Both the position numbers and the translations under genes were made by a program. DNA of 56,973 bases, from NCBI RefSeq assembly GCF_002101555.1, contig NZ_LQOL01000040.1, positions 1-56,973 of the forward strand. Direction: 5' to 3'. The number at the start of each line of letters is the position of its first letter. The first letter of the stretch is position 1. The notes below the pieces were generated by a model. The model did not search any database. It was given only the letters and a program-made list of their open reading frames with translations, and was not told the origin of the DNA. This document shows, piece by piece, positions 34,557 through 43,374 of this stretch. The stretch is from Mycolicibacterium canariasense (GTDB taxonomy: Bacteria; Actinomycetota; Actinomycetes; Mycobacteriales; Mycobacteriaceae).

Positions 34557-37246
34557 TGGTCCTTCGCACGAACGGCTCACCGGAGCCGAACATCGGTGTG
34601 ACCGCCACCACCCCGGGCTCCACCGAGGATGTGCTGGTGGGGTATCGCGCTGCCCGCGCGCAGCAGGCCCTCTTCGACATCCGCGGCATGGCGGGCAGCG
34701 GCTACGACGAATTCGTGGACCCCGCCGGCGCTATCCGCCCCACCTGGCAGGAGCTCGCCGAGTGCGTCGCCGACCGCGGCCGCGGCGGCCTGGACCAGCT
34801 GCGCGCCACGGTGCGCGGCCTGGTCGACGACGACGGCATCACCTACGTCCACGTCGACCCCTCGGCACCGGCCAGCAACGGCGTCGCGATGCCGTGGCAT
34901 CTGGACGCGCTGCCCCTGCTGGTGTCGGCCGGCGACTGGAACACCCTGGAAACGGGTCTGGTGCAGCGGTCCCGGCTGCTGGACGCCGTGCTCACCGACC
35001 TGTACGGCGACCGGCGGTCCATCACCAGCGGGGTGCTGCCACCGCAATTGCTGTTCGCCCATCCCGGTTATGTGCGGGCCGCGCACGGTATCGAGGTGCC
35101 CGGCCACCATCAGCTCTTCCTGCACGCGTGCGATATCAGCCGCGCCGCCGACGGCACCTTCCGGGTGAACGCCGACTGGACCCAGGCGCCGTCGGGCGCC
35201 GGGTACGCGATGGCCGGCCGGCGCGTCATCACCCACGCCGTCCCCGAACTGTACGAGCGGGTGGGGCCGCGCCCGGCCTCGCCGTGGGCGCAGGCCCTGC
35301 GGCTGGCGCTGATCGACGCCGCGCCCGAGACCGCCGAGGAACCCGTCGTCGTGGTGCTCAGCCCGGGGGCACACTCCGAGACGGCGTTCGACCAGGCCTA
35401 TCTGGCCACCGTGCTGGGCTTCCCGCTGGTGGAGAGCGCCGATCTGGTGGTGCGCGACGGCCGGTTGTGGATGCGCTCGCTGGGCACCCTGAAACGGGTG
35501 GACGTGGTGCTGCGCCGCATCGACGCCGAGTACGTCGACCCGCTCGATCTGCGTGCCGACTCCCGGCTCGGCGTGGTGGGGCTGGTCGAGGTGCTCCGCC
35601 GCGGTGCGGTGACGGTGGTCAACACCCTGGGCAGCGGCATCCTGGAAAGCCCTGCGCTGCTTCGCTTCCTGCCCGAGCTGGCCGAGCTGCTGGTGGGGGA
35701 GACACCCCAGCTGAACAGCGGCGGGGTGTACTGGGCCGGGTACCCCAACGAGCTCTCGCACATCCGGGCCAATCTGGCCGCGCTGCTGATCAAACCGGTC
35801 GACGGCGGGCGCACCATCGTCGGACCGACATTGTCGCCGAGCCGCCGCGAGGAACTGGGCGCGCAGATCGCGGCCACCCCGTGGCGCTGGGTGGGCCAGG
35901 AGCTGCCGGAGTTCTCCTCGGCGCCCACCGATTACTACAAGGGTGGGCTGTCCGCGGCGAGTGTGGGGATGCGGCTGTTCACGGTCGCGCAGCGCGGCGG
36001 TTACGCACCCATGATCGGCGGCCTGGGATTCCTTCCGGCTCAAGGTAGTTCGGCCTACACGCTGAATACCGTTGCCGCCAAGGATATCTGGGTGCGCACC
36101 CCGGACCGGGTCAGGGCCGTGCCGGCGCCGTCGGTGGAGCCGGCTCCGACCTATGTCGCCGCCGCAGCGGCTCCGGTGATGACGCCCAGCCCGACACGGG
36201 CGGTCACCTCGCCGCGTGTGCTGTCGGACCTGTTCTGGATGGGCAGGTACGCCGAGCGCGCCGAGCACATGGCGCGGTTGCTCACCGTCACCCGGGAGCG
36301 CTATCACGAATACCGGTACCGCCAGGACATGGCGGGCAGCCTCTGCGTGCCGGTGCTGCTCGCGGCGATCGGCTGGGTCACCGGTACCCACACCGGCGGC
36401 GGCGACGACCACGAGATGATCGCCATCGCGCCGAGCACCCTGTGGGAGGTGACCGCCGACCGGCGCCGGCCCGGATCGCTGGCGCAGTCGGTGGAACGGC
36501 TGGGGTTGGCCGCACGCGGGGTGCGCGACCAGATGTCCAACGACACCTGGATGGTGCTGGCCGCGGTGGAGCGCGCCGTCGGGCACCGCACCGCCACCCC
36601 GCCGGAGTCGCAAACCGAAGGCGATGCGTACCTGGCGGCCGCACACAGTCAGACGCTGGCGGGCATGCTGGCACTGTCCGGGATGGCCGCCGAGTCGATG
36701 GTGCAGGACGTCGGCTGGACGATGATGGACATCGGCAAACGCATCGAGCGCGGCCTCGGGCTGACCGCACTGCTGCGGGCCACCCTCACCGATGTGCGTG
36801 CCCCGGACGCCGAACAGACCATCACCGAATCCACGCTGGTGGCCTGCGAATCGTCGGTGATCTACCGCCGCAGGACACTGGGCCAGATCAGCCTGGCCGC
36901 GCTGGCCGACCTGGTGCTGTTCGACGGGGAGAATCCGCGCTCGCTGGCCTATCAGTTGGAGCGGCTGCGGATCGGGCTGAAGCGGTTGCCGTCGGCCTCC
37001 GGTGCGTCGCGCCCGGAACGACTCGTCGACGAGATCGCCGCCCGGCTGCGCCGCACCGACCCGCAGGACCTGGAGTTGGTCACCGCCGACGCCCGGGGCG
37101 GCACCCGCACCGAACTGGCCGATCTGCTCGACGGCATCCATGCCGGCCTGCGCGACCTCTCCGGCCTGATCACCGCGTCGCACCTGTCCCTGCCCGGCGG
37201 CATGCAGCCGCTGTGGGGACCCGACGAGAGGCGCGAATTACCGTGA
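34556..37246 (+). CDS. Circularly permuted ATP-grasp/alpha-E domain fusion (Rv2567 type)
   Basis: The product has 896 residues. About 40-500 is the circularly permuted ATP-grasp type 2 domain (FDIRGMAGSGYDEFVDP, VDPSAPASNGVAMPWHLD, LLFAHPGYVRAAHG, VVVVLSPGAHSETAFD, IKPVDGGRTIVGPTLS), which should activate a carboxylate with ATP and join it to an amine. A Pro/Ala linker leads to the alpha-E domain (about 555-880; LFWMGRYAERAEHMARLL, then the C-terminal DLSGLITASHLSLPGGM). In many bacteria these are two genes; here they are one chain. ATG 34556 overlaps the previous stop (TAATG) and the 3' end overlaps the next GTG (GTGA). The substrate is unknown. Confidence 0.92.
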   Translation: MVLRTNGSPEPNIGVTATTPGSTEDVLVGYRAARAQQALFDIRGMAGSGYDEFVDPAGAIRPTWQELAECVADRGRGGLDQLRATVRGLVDDDGITYVHVDPSAPASNGVAMPWHLDALPLLVSAGDWNTLETGLVQRSRLLDAVLTDLYGDRRSITSGVLPPQLLFAHPGYVRAAHGIEVPGHHQLFLHACDISRAADGTFRVNADWTQAPSGAGYAMAGRRVITHAVPELYERVGPRPASPWAQALRLALIDAAPETAEEPVVVVLSPGAHSETAFDQAYLATVLGFPLVESADLVVRDGRLWMRSLGTLKRVDVVLRRIDAEYVDPLDLRADSRLGVVGLVEVLRRGAVTVVNTLGSGILESPALLRFLPELAELLVGETPQLNSGGVYWAGYPNELSHIRANLAALLIKPVDGGRTIVGPTLSPSRREELGAQIAATPWRWVGQELPEFSSAPTDYYKGGLSAASVGMRLFTVAQRGGYAPMIGGLGFLPAQGSSAYTLNTVAAKDIWVRTPDRVRAVPAPSVEPAPTYVAAAAAPVMTPSPTRAVTSPRVLSDLFWMGRYAERAEHMARLLTVTRERYHEYRYRQDMAGSLCVPVLLAAIGWVTGTHTGGGDDHEMIAIAPSTLWEVTADRRRPGSLAQSVERLGLAARGVRDQMSNDTWMVLAAVERAVGHRTATPPESQTEGDAYLAAAHSQTLAGMLALSGMAAESMVQDVGWTMMDIGKRIERGLGLTALLRATLTDVRAPDAEQTITESTLVACESSVIYRRRTLGQISLAALADLVLFDGENPRSLAYQLERLRIGLKRLPSASGASRPERLVDEIAARLRRTDPQDLELVTADARGGTRTELADLLDGIHAGLRDLSGLITASHLSLPGGMQPLWGPDERRELP

Positions 37247-38109
37247 CCGTTCGGGGTTACGAGATCACCCACCGCACCACGTACCGGTACTCCGACGTGG
37301 TCACCAGTTCCTACGGCCGCGGCTTCCTCGTCCCGCGCAGTTCCTCGCGGCAGCGGTGCCTGGCCCACGAGCTGCTGGTGGATCCCGAGCCGGCCGACAG
37401 CTCCACCGGCCGCGACGCGTACGGCAACATCAGCTCGTACTTCCACGTCACCCAACACCACCGTATGCTGACGGTGACCAGCCGCTCGGTCGTCGAAGTC
37501 GACGTGCCGCCGCCCGACCAGTACGACGGCGACGAGCTGCGGATGCCTTGGGAGCGGGCCCGGCCCGCCGGGCTGGCCTGCGAATTCGCCATGGACCTGG
37601 TGCCACCGGAGATCAACGACTCCGTGATCGCCTACGCCGCACCCACTTTCACGCCGGGGCGACCGCTGATCGACGTGGTGCGCGAACTCACCACCCGCAT
37701 CTACACCGACTTCACCTACCTACCGGGATCCACCACGGTCTCCACCGGGGTGGCCGAGGTGCTGGCCGCGCGTGAGGGCGTGTGCCAGGATTTCGCCCGG
37801 CTGGCCATCGCCTGCCTGCGGGCCAACGGGCTGGCGGCAAGCTATGTCTCGGGCTACCTGGCCACCGACCCGCCGCCCGGTAAGGAGCGCATGGTCGGCG
37901 TCGATGCCACCCACGCCTGGGCGTCGGTGTGGACGCCGGGGGACCGCTGGGTGGCCTTCGACCCGACCAACGACCAATTGATCGACGAACGCTACGTCGT
38001 CGTCGGCTTCGGGCGCGATTATGCCGACGTTCCCCCGTTGCGCGGCATCATCTACACCGACTCGGAGAGTAGCGTGATAGACGTCGCGGTCGACGTCGCA
38101 CCGTATTAG
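37243..38109 (+). CDS. Transglutaminase-family protein (Rv2569c type)
   Basis: The product has 288 residues: N-terminal beta domain (YEITHRTTYRYSDVVTSSYG, 5-24), then the transglutaminase core with Cys181 (EGVCQDFARL), His224 (DATHAWASV) and Asp240 (AFDPTND). No signal peptide is seen. As a cysteine peptidase-fold enzyme it could remove or transfer the product of the ATP-grasp protein. GTG 37243 overlaps the ATP-grasp stop (GTGA), so translation is coupled. A second, full-length transglutaminase in the same operon implies two distinct steps. Confidence 0.92.
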   Translation: MTVRGYEITHRTTYRYSDVVTSSYGRGFLVPRSSSRQRCLAHELLVDPEPADSSTGRDAYGNISSYFHVTQHHRMLTVTSRSVVEVDVPPPDQYDGDELRMPWERARPAGLACEFAMDLVPPEINDSVIAYAAPTFTPGRPLIDVVRELTTRIYTDFTYLPGSTTVSTGVAEVLAAREGVCQDFARLAIACLRANGLAASYVSGYLATDPPPGKERMVGVDATHAWASVWTPGDRWVAFDPTNDQLIDERYVVVGFGRDYADVPPLRGIIYTDSESSVIDVAVDVAPY

Positions 38110-38120
38110 GGGGAGAGTGC

Positions 38121-39152
38121 ATGCGGGACTTCACGTGTCCGAACTGTGGTCAGCGGCTTGCCTTCGAGAACTCGGTGTGTCTGTCCTGTGGTGCGGCGCT
38201 GGGTTTTTCGCTCGACGATATGGCCTTGCTGGTCATCACCACCGGCAAGGCGAGTGTGAACGCCGGTGCGGTCGACCACGCCGAATACCAGCTTTGTGCC
38301 AATCTTCATCTGGCCGAATGCAATTGGCTGGTGCGGACCGCCGATCAACGCCTCTGCGTGTCCTGCACACTGACCCGTACCCGGCCCGGTGACGACGACG
38401 ACAAGGCGCTGGCGGCCTTCGCGATCGCCGAAAAGGCCAAGCGGCGCCTGATCGCCGAGCTGTACGAGTTGCGGTTGCCGCTCGTCGGGCGTGACCTGGA
38501 CCCCGATTACGGGTTGGCCTTCGACCTGCTCTCCAGCGAGCATCAGCAGGTGCTGACCGGGCACGTCAACGGCGTGATCACCCTGGATCTGGCCGAGGGC
38601 GACGACGTGCACCGCGAACAGCTGCGGGTCGAGATGTCCGAGCCGTACCGCACCCTGCTCGGGCATTTCCGCCACGAGATCGGCCATTACTACTACTACC
38701 GGCTGGTCGGGTCGACGCCGGATTACCGCAAGCAGTTCGAGGAGCTGTTCGGCGATCCGGACGCCGACTACCAGGCCGCGCTGGACCGGCACTACCGAGA
38801 CGGCGCGCCGGCGGGCTGGGACTCGGACTACGTCTCGTCGTATGCCACCATGCACCCGGCCGAGGACTGGGCCGAGACCTTCGCCCACTACCTGCACATC
38901 CGCGACACCCTGGACACCTCGGCGGCGTTCGGGTTCGCCCCGGCCAGCGCTACCCTCGAACGAAAGGTACTGGGGCCCAGCGGGTTCGACACCATCATCG
39001 AAATGTGGCTGCCGTTGGCGTGGGCGCTGAACATGGAGAACCGCTCGATGGGCAAGGATGACCTGTACCCGTTCGTGCTACCACCGGCCGTGCTGGAGAA
39101 GATGCGCTTCATCCACACCGTCATCGACGAGGTGACGACCGCTACGGCGTGA
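38121..39152 (+). CDS. Zinc-ribbon HEXXH putative metallopeptidase (Rv2568c type)
   Basis: The product has 343 residues. Residues 6-23 hold a zinc ribbon (Cys6, Cys9, Cys20, Cys23: CPNCG and CLSCG). After a further Cys-rich stretch (QLCANL, AECNW, LCVSC) comes a predicted zinc peptidase core with His185-Glu186-Ile-Gly-His189 (RHEIGHYY). The downstream PAEDWAETFAHYLH supplies Glu248/Glu252 and His as likely third ligands. GGGGAGAG just before the ATG is the ribosome site (11-nt gap from the previous gene). It closes the operon and overlaps the stop of the convergent SDR gene by 11 bp. It is a candidate processing or hydrolysis step; no substrate is known. Confidence 0.9.
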   Translation: MRDFTCPNCGQRLAFENSVCLSCGAALGFSLDDMALLVITTGKASVNAGAVDHAEYQLCANLHLAECNWLVRTADQRLCVSCTLTRTRPGDDDDKALAAFAIAEKAKRRLIAELYELRLPLVGRDLDPDYGLAFDLLSSEHQQVLTGHVNGVITLDLAEGDDVHREQLRVEMSEPYRTLLGHFRHEIGHYYYYRLVGSTPDYRKQFEELFGDPDADYQAALDRHYRDGAPAGWDSDYVSSYATMHPAEDWAETFAHYLHIRDTLDTSAAFGFAPASATLERKVLGPSGFDTIIEMWLPLAWALNMENRSMGKDDLYPFVLPPAVLEKMRFIHTVIDEVTTATA

Positions 39153-40161
39153 GCAGGCTCTCCGCGGTGGCCGTCACCGCGTCGGCGGCCGAGCGTGGCT
39201 GCCAGCCCAGTTCGGCGGCGGCCTTGGCGCTGCTGACCCGTTTGGGCTCGCCGAGCAGCCCGGCGAACACCTGCAGCTCCGGTCGCTGTGCCGCGGCGGC
39301 CCGGAACGCGTCGTCGTCGGCCACCCGGTCGGGGACGCGTGCGGCCCGCGCACCCAGGCGGCTGCGCAGGGTGGCCGCGATCTCGGGCAGGGTGACCGCC
39401 TCGCCGGCGCTGGCCAGGTAACGCTGCCCCGCCGCGCACGGCGCGGTCATGACGCGCAGATGCAGGTCGGCCACGTCCCGTACGTCGACGACGGCGAAGG
39501 ATGCCCGTGGCAACGGCGACGGCTGGCCACGGAGCAGCGCGGCGATGATGCCCACCGAGCTGGACAGGTCGGGCCCGAGCACCGGACCGAACACGCCGAC
39601 GGGATTGATCACCGCCAGCTCCGGTGCGCCCGGATGGGCGGCGGCGAAATCCCACGCGGCGCGTTCGGCGAACGTCTTGGACAGCACGTAGGGGCTGTTC
39701 TCGTCGGCGGTGTCGGTCCAGTCCGCCTCGTCGTACACCCAGCCCGACGGCCGCGGGCTGTAGCCGACTGCGGCAAACGACGAGGTGAGGACCACCCGCC
39801 GGACGCCGCAAGCGGCCGCGGCACGCAGGACCCGCAGGGTCCCTTCGCGGGCCGGCGCGATGAGCTCGTCGGGATCGTCGGGCTGCTGCGGCGGGAACGG
39901 CGAGGCCATGTGCAGTACATCGGCGGTGCCGGACACGGCGTCGGCCCACCCGGAGTCCTGCGCGAGGTCGGCGACGGCGAAACTCAACCGGCGGGTGTCG
40001 GCGCCGGCCCGGGCCAGCGTGTCACGTACCTCGGCGATCCGGGCGGCCGAGCGTACGGTGCAGCGAACCGGGTGGCCCGCCGCGAGTAGCTGCGTAATGG
40101 TATGCCCGGCAAGGAATCCCGAGCCGCCCGTGACGAGTACCGGCTGCTTGTCGTCGGTCAA
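39142..40161 (-). CDS. NAD(P)-dependent extended short-chain dehydrogenase (epimerase/dihydroflavonol reductase-like)
   Basis: The product has 339 residues. The nucleotide loop is VTGGSGFLAGH (10-20), the catalytic Ser is in VVLTSSFAAVGY, and Tyr-Lys is in YVLSKTFAE. The pattern fits the dihydroflavonol-4-reductase/3-beta-HSD-like branch, which reduces carbonyls on small hydrophobic compounds. ATG 40161 overlaps the MerR stop (ATGA), so it is the second gene of that operon and likely the regulator's target. The substrate is unknown. Confidence 0.87.
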   Translation of the reverse strand: MTDDKQPVLVTGGSGFLAGHTITQLLAAGHPVRCTVRSAARIAEVRDTLARAGADTRRLSFAVADLAQDSGWADAVSGTADVLHMASPFPPQQPDDPDELIAPAREGTLRVLRAAAACGVRRVVLTSSFAAVGYSPRPSGWVYDEADWTDTADENSPYVLSKTFAERAAWDFAAAHPGAPELAVINPVGVFGPVLGPDLSSSVGIIAALLRGQPSPLPRASFAVVDVRDVADLHLRVMTAPCAAGQRYLASAGEAVTLPEIAATLRSRLGARAARVPDRVADDDAFRAAAAQRPELQVFAGLLGEPKRVSSAKAAAELGWQPRSAADAVTATAESLLTP

Positions 40162-40643
40162 CGTTGTGCGCCTTCCTGCTTCAGTAGTTGATCGCCGAGC
40201 GCGATGAGCTCCGGGATCAGGCGTTCTTCGGTGTCGCGGTCACCGCTGTCGCGGGCCGCCCACATCCGCGCCTTGGCCGCGACGTAGTGCCGCCGCAGTT
40301 CCAAGCGGGCGATCTCGTCGCCGAGCCGCCGCGCGTGCTCGGCGAACAGCCGGTGCTGTCCGGCCGCGGCGCCGGCGTCGTCGGGGTCGCCGCGCATGTT
40401 CTGGACATAGCGCCGCATGTCGCGCACCGACATACCGGTGCCGCGCAGGCAGGCCAGCGCCTCGGCCGCCGCGACGGCGTCCGGCGGGTATCTGCGGTGA
40501 CCACTGCTCTCGTCCCGGGGCACCGGTTCCAGCAGGCCGACGCGTTCGTAGTACCGCAACGCCGATTCCGCCAGGCCGGTGCGCTTGGACACCTGCGCGA
40601 TGGTGAGGTCACCGGTGGCCCGCCCGGCCAGGTCGATCGTCAT
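40158..40643 (-). CDS. MerR-family transcriptional regulator
   Basis: The product has 161 residues. The N-terminal MerR domain has LTIAQVSKRTGLAESALRYYERVGLL (about 13-38) and HRRYPPDAV, followed by a coiled-coil dimer helix (AEHARRLGDEIARLELRRHYVAAKARM). It has no cysteines of the metal-sensing kind in the C-terminal part, so it is a ligand or redox sensor of the small-molecule type. It is transcribed with the SDR gene. Its own promoter has the 19-bp spacer and dyad expected for MerR control, and predicts a transcript beginning at ATG 40643. Confidence 0.9.
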   Translation of the reverse strand: MTIDLAGRATGDLTIAQVSKRTGLAESALRYYERVGLLEPVPRDESSGHRRYPPDAVAAAEALACLRGTGMSVRDMRRYVQNMRGDPDDAGAAAGQHRLFAEHARRLGDEIARLELRRHYVAAKARMWAARDSGDRDTEERLIPELIALGDQLLKQEGAQR

Positions 40644-40649
40644 GCCACC

Positions 40650-40680
40650 ACTCTGCCGAACGTGAAGCGCTTCAAGTCAA
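40650..40680 (-). promoter_or_regulatory. MerR-type promoter with 19-bp spacer and palindromic operator
   Basis: Reverse strand: -35 TTGACT (40680-40675), 19-bp spacer, -10 CAGAGT (40655-40650), start near 40643. The spacer holds TGAAGCGCTTCA (40663-40674), a perfect 12-bp palindrome. Overlong spacers with a central dyad are the hallmark of MerR-activated promoters. Confidence 0.72.
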
Positions 40681-40743
40681 GCTCGTGTGTCACGGTCGGG
40701 CGACGAGGGCATGTCGCACCGTCGTAAAACCGGCAGGGCTTCC

Positions 40744-40749
40744 TAAGAT
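40744..40749 (+). promoter_or_regulatory. -10 box TAAGAT of a leaderless promoter
   Basis: TAAGAT ends 6 nt before GTG 40756, with no Shine-Dalgarno site; the transcript should begin at the GTG. Confidence 0.55.
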
Positions 40750-40755
40750 CGCCCG

Positions 40756-41586
40756 GTGACTGATCGCTACGGTTCCGACATCTTGGCCCGAAACCCGCAC
40801 ACCCCCAAGCGGGTTCGCTCCGTCGAACACCCGGCGGACAAGGGCCTGGTGGTCGAGGAGCCGACCAGCGGGTTCGTCGGAGCGGTGGTGCGTGTCGGGA
40901 ACAACCGGGTGGAGCTGGAGGACCGGCACGGCCGGATCCGGTCCTTCCCGATGGGCCCGGGCTTCCTGGTCGAGGGCAAACCCGTCATCCTGACCGTGCC
41001 CAAGGTGGCCAAGGCCCCGGTGCGCACCGCGTCCGGTTCGGTGGCGGTATCCGGTGCGAAAGCCAAAGTGGCGTTGGCCAGCCGGATCTATGTCGAGGGC
41101 CGCCACGACGCCGAACTGGTGGAGCAGGTGTGGGGTGCCGACCTGCGCATCGAGGGTGTGGTCGTCGAATACCTGGGCGGCGTCGACGACTTGTCCGCCA
41201 TCGTCGCCGAGTTCCAGCCCGGACCCGGGCGCAAGCTGGGCGTGCTGGTCGATCATCTGGTCGAAGGCTCCAAGGAGTCCCGGATCGCCGAAGCGGTGCG
41301 CAAAGGTCCCGGGGGTGAGCACACCCTGGTGGTCGGGCATCCGTTCATCGACATCTGGCAGGCGGTCAAGCCGGCCCGGCTCGGCATGCAGCAGTGGCCG
41401 GTGATCCCGCGCGGCACGGATTGGAAACACGGTATCTGCGCCGCCTTGGGCTGGCCGCATGCCACCCAGGCCGATATCGCCGGCGCCTGGCAGCGCATCC
41501 GCGGACGGGTGCGGGACTGGAACGACCTGGAACCCGCACTGATCGGCCGGGTCGAGGAGCTCATCGACTTCGTGACGGCCCCCTGA
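40756..41586 (+). CDS. DUF3097 family protein (Toprim-like core)
   Basis: The product has 276 residues. The N-terminal half has a conserved start (YGSDILARNPHTPKRVRSVE) and a small beta-barrel-like region (VGNNRVELEDRHGRIRSFP). The middle has IYVEGRHDAELVEQVWG, then VVVEYLGGVDDL and LVDHLVEGSKESRIAE, which look like the Glu and Asp motifs of a Toprim nucleotidyl or nuclease fold. DUF3097 is actinobacterial and its function is unknown. A nucleic-acid role is an inference from the Toprim look and from the next gene, rarA. GTG 40756 is leaderless. Confidence 0.8.
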   Translation: MTDRYGSDILARNPHTPKRVRSVEHPADKGLVVEEPTSGFVGAVVRVGNNRVELEDRHGRIRSFPMGPGFLVEGKPVILTVPKVAKAPVRTASGSVAVSGAKAKVALASRIYVEGRHDAELVEQVWGADLRIEGVVVEYLGGVDDLSAIVAEFQPGPGRKLGVLVDHLVEGSKESRIAEAVRKGPGGEHTLVVGHPFIDIWQAVKPARLGMQQWPVIPRGTDWKHGICAALGWPHATQADIAGAWQRIRGRVRDWNDLEPALIGRVEELIDFVTAP

Positions 41587-41618
41587 GCGCTGTCGTGACC
41601 TCGTGGTAAGCAGGGAGC

Positions 41619-42965
41619 GTGTCTGACAGCCTGTTCGATGTACCCGGCGGGGAGTCGTCGTCCTCCGCCCGCATCGACGCGCCGTCGGCGGCCAGCCCGT
41701 TGGCCGTCCGGATGCGCCCGGCCACCCTCGACGACGTCGTCGGCCAGCAGCACCTGCTCAAACCGGGCTCACCGTTGCGCCGCCTGGTGGAGGGTTCCGG
41801 CGCGGCCTCGGTCATCCTGTACGGCCCGCCCGGTACCGGCAAGACCACCCTGGCGTCGCTGATCTCCGGGGCCACCGGCCGCCGCTTCGAGGCGCTCTCG
41901 GCGTTGTCGGCCGGGGTGAAAGAGGTCCGCGCCGTGATCGAGACGGCTCGCCACTCGGCCATTCGGGGCGAACAGACCGTGTTGTTCATCGACGAGGTGC
42001 ACCGGTTCTCCAAGACCCAGCAGGACGCGCTGCTGGCGGCCGTGGAGAACCGGGTGGTGCTCCTCGTCGCGGCGACCACCGAGAACCCGTCCTTCTCCGT
42101 GGTGGCCCCGCTGCTGTCCCGGTCGCTGATCCTGCAGCTGCAACCGCTGGGGCCCGACGATATCCGCACCGTCATCCGCCGGGCGGTCGCCGACCCGCGC
42201 GGGCTGGGCGGCGCCGTCGGCATCGACGACGACGCGGTGGAACTGCTGGTCAAACTGTCGGCCGGGGATGCGCGCCGCGCCCTCACGGCGCTGGAAGTGG
42301 CGTCGGAAACAGCCGGAGGGGCGGCCGGCGTCATCACCGTCGAGATCGTCGAACAATCGCTGGATCAGGCCGCGGTGCGCTACGACCGCGACGGTGACCA
42401 GCACTACGACGTGATCAGTGCCTTCATCAAGTCGGTCCGCGGGTCGGACGTCGACGCCGCGCTGCACTACCTGGCCCGGATGCTGACGGCGGGGGAGGAC
42501 CCGCGGTTCATCGCGCGCCGGCTGATGATCCTGGCCAGCGAGGACGTCGGGATGGCCGACCCGACCGCGTTGCCGACCGCGGTGGCCGCCGCGCAGACCG
42601 TGCAGCTGATCGGCCTGCCGGAGGCGCAGCTCACGCTGGCGCACGCGACGGTGCACCTGGCCACCGCGCCGAAGTCGAACGCCGTCACCACCGCGCTGGG
42701 GCAGGCCATGGCCGATATTCGGGCGGGCAAGGCCGGGCTGGTGCCGGCGCACCTGCGTGACGGCCACTATTCCGGGGCGGCCAAACTGGGTAACGCGATC
42801 GGCTACCAGTACGCCCACGACGCGCCGGGTGGTGTTGCGGCCCAACAATATCCGCCCGACGAGCTGGTGGGTACCGACTACTACCGGCCCACCACACACG
42901 GAGCCGAACGCGAGATCGGGACCCGGCTGGACAAGCTGCGGGCCATCGTGCGACGGAAGCGGTGA
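41619..42965 (+). CDS. rarA: Replication-associated recombination protein A (RarA/MgsA)
   Basis: The product has 448 residues, an AAA+ clamp-loader-like ATPase acting at stalled forks. The motif FDVPGG near the N-terminus recalls the RarA LF segment. Walker A is GPPGTGKT (69-76), Walker B is [18 protein letters not shown], sensor 1 is [12 protein letters not shown], and the C-terminal tetramerisation region includes [16 protein letters not shown]. Its equivalent is Rv2559c. The GTG has AGGGAG almost against it, so the initiation signal is odd. A degenerate CTGTCGTGA-N8-TAAGCA upstream is too weak to call DNA-damage control. Confidence 0.95.
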   Translation: MSDSLFDVPGGESSSSARIDAPSAASPLAVRMRPATLDDVVGQQHLLKPGSPLRRLVEGSGAASVILYGPPGTGKTTLASLISGATGRRFEALSALSAGVKEVRAVIETARHSAIRGEQTVLFIDEVHRFSKTQQDALLAAVENRVVLLVAATTENPSFSVVAPLLSRSLILQLQPLGPDDIRTVIRRAVADPRGLGGAVGIDDDAVELLVKLSAGDARRALTALEVASETAGGAAGVITVEIVEQSLDQAAVRYDRDGDQHYDVISAFIKSVRGSDVDAALHYLARMLTAGEDPRFIARRLMILASEDVGMADPTALPTAVAAAQTVQLIGLPEAQLTLAHATVHLATAPKSNAVTTALGQAMADIRAGKAGLVPAHLRDGHYSGAAKLGNAIGYQYAHDAPGGVAAQQYPPDELVGTDYYRPTTHGAEREIGTRLDKLRAIVRRKR

Positions 42966-42969
42966 ACCG

Positions 42970-43374
42970 ATGAAAACCGAAGTCCTCGACGTCGACACCA
43001 CCCGGCGGCGGATCGTCGACCTCACCGAGGCGGTGCGCGAATTCTGCGCCGGCCACGGCGGCGACGGTCTGGTGAACATCTTCGTCCCACACGCCACCGC
43101 CGGGCTCGCCGTCATCGAGACCGGCGCCGGATCCGACGACGATCTGGTGGATGCGCTGCAGCGCCTGCTGCCGCGCGACGACCGCTACCGGCATGCGCAC
43201 GGTTCCCCCGGCCATGGCGCCGATCACGTGCTGCCGGGGCTGGTGTCCCCGTCGGTCAGCGTGCCCGTCGCAGATGGTGCGCCGCTGCTGGGCACCTGGC
43301 AGAGCGTCGTGCTGGTCGATCTCAACCGGGACAACCCGCACCGCTCGGTGCGGCTGAGCTTCCTACGCGGCTAA
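42970..43374 (+). CDS. YjbQ/UPF0047 family protein
   Basis: The product has 134 residues of the YjbQ fold (secondary thiamine-phosphate synthase activity reported for members). Typical residues are [19 protein letters not shown] with His and Glu, [21 protein letters not shown] with several His, and [10 protein letters not shown]. The true role in mycobacteria is unclear; Rv2556c is the equivalent. ATG 42970 is 4 nt after rarA, thus the same operon. The stop overlaps that of the convergent gene. Confidence 0.88.
   Translation: MKTEVLDVDTTRRRIVDLTEAVREFCAGHGGDGLVNIFVPHATAGLAVIETGAGSDDDLVDALQRLLPRDDRYRHAHGSPGHGADHVLPGLVSPSVSVPVADGAPLLGTWQSVVLVDLNRDNPHRSVRLSFLRG

Noticed and set aside
34577..37183. 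868-residue reverse frame opposite the ATP-grasp gene
   Set aside because: Low-complexity His/Gln/Arg-rich translation, entirely antisense to a well supported gene.
41591..41612. Possible DNA-damage promoter for rarA (CTGTCGTGA-N8-TAAGCA)
   Set aside because: Only about 5 of 9 bases match the first block and the -10 lacks the final T; could be chance.
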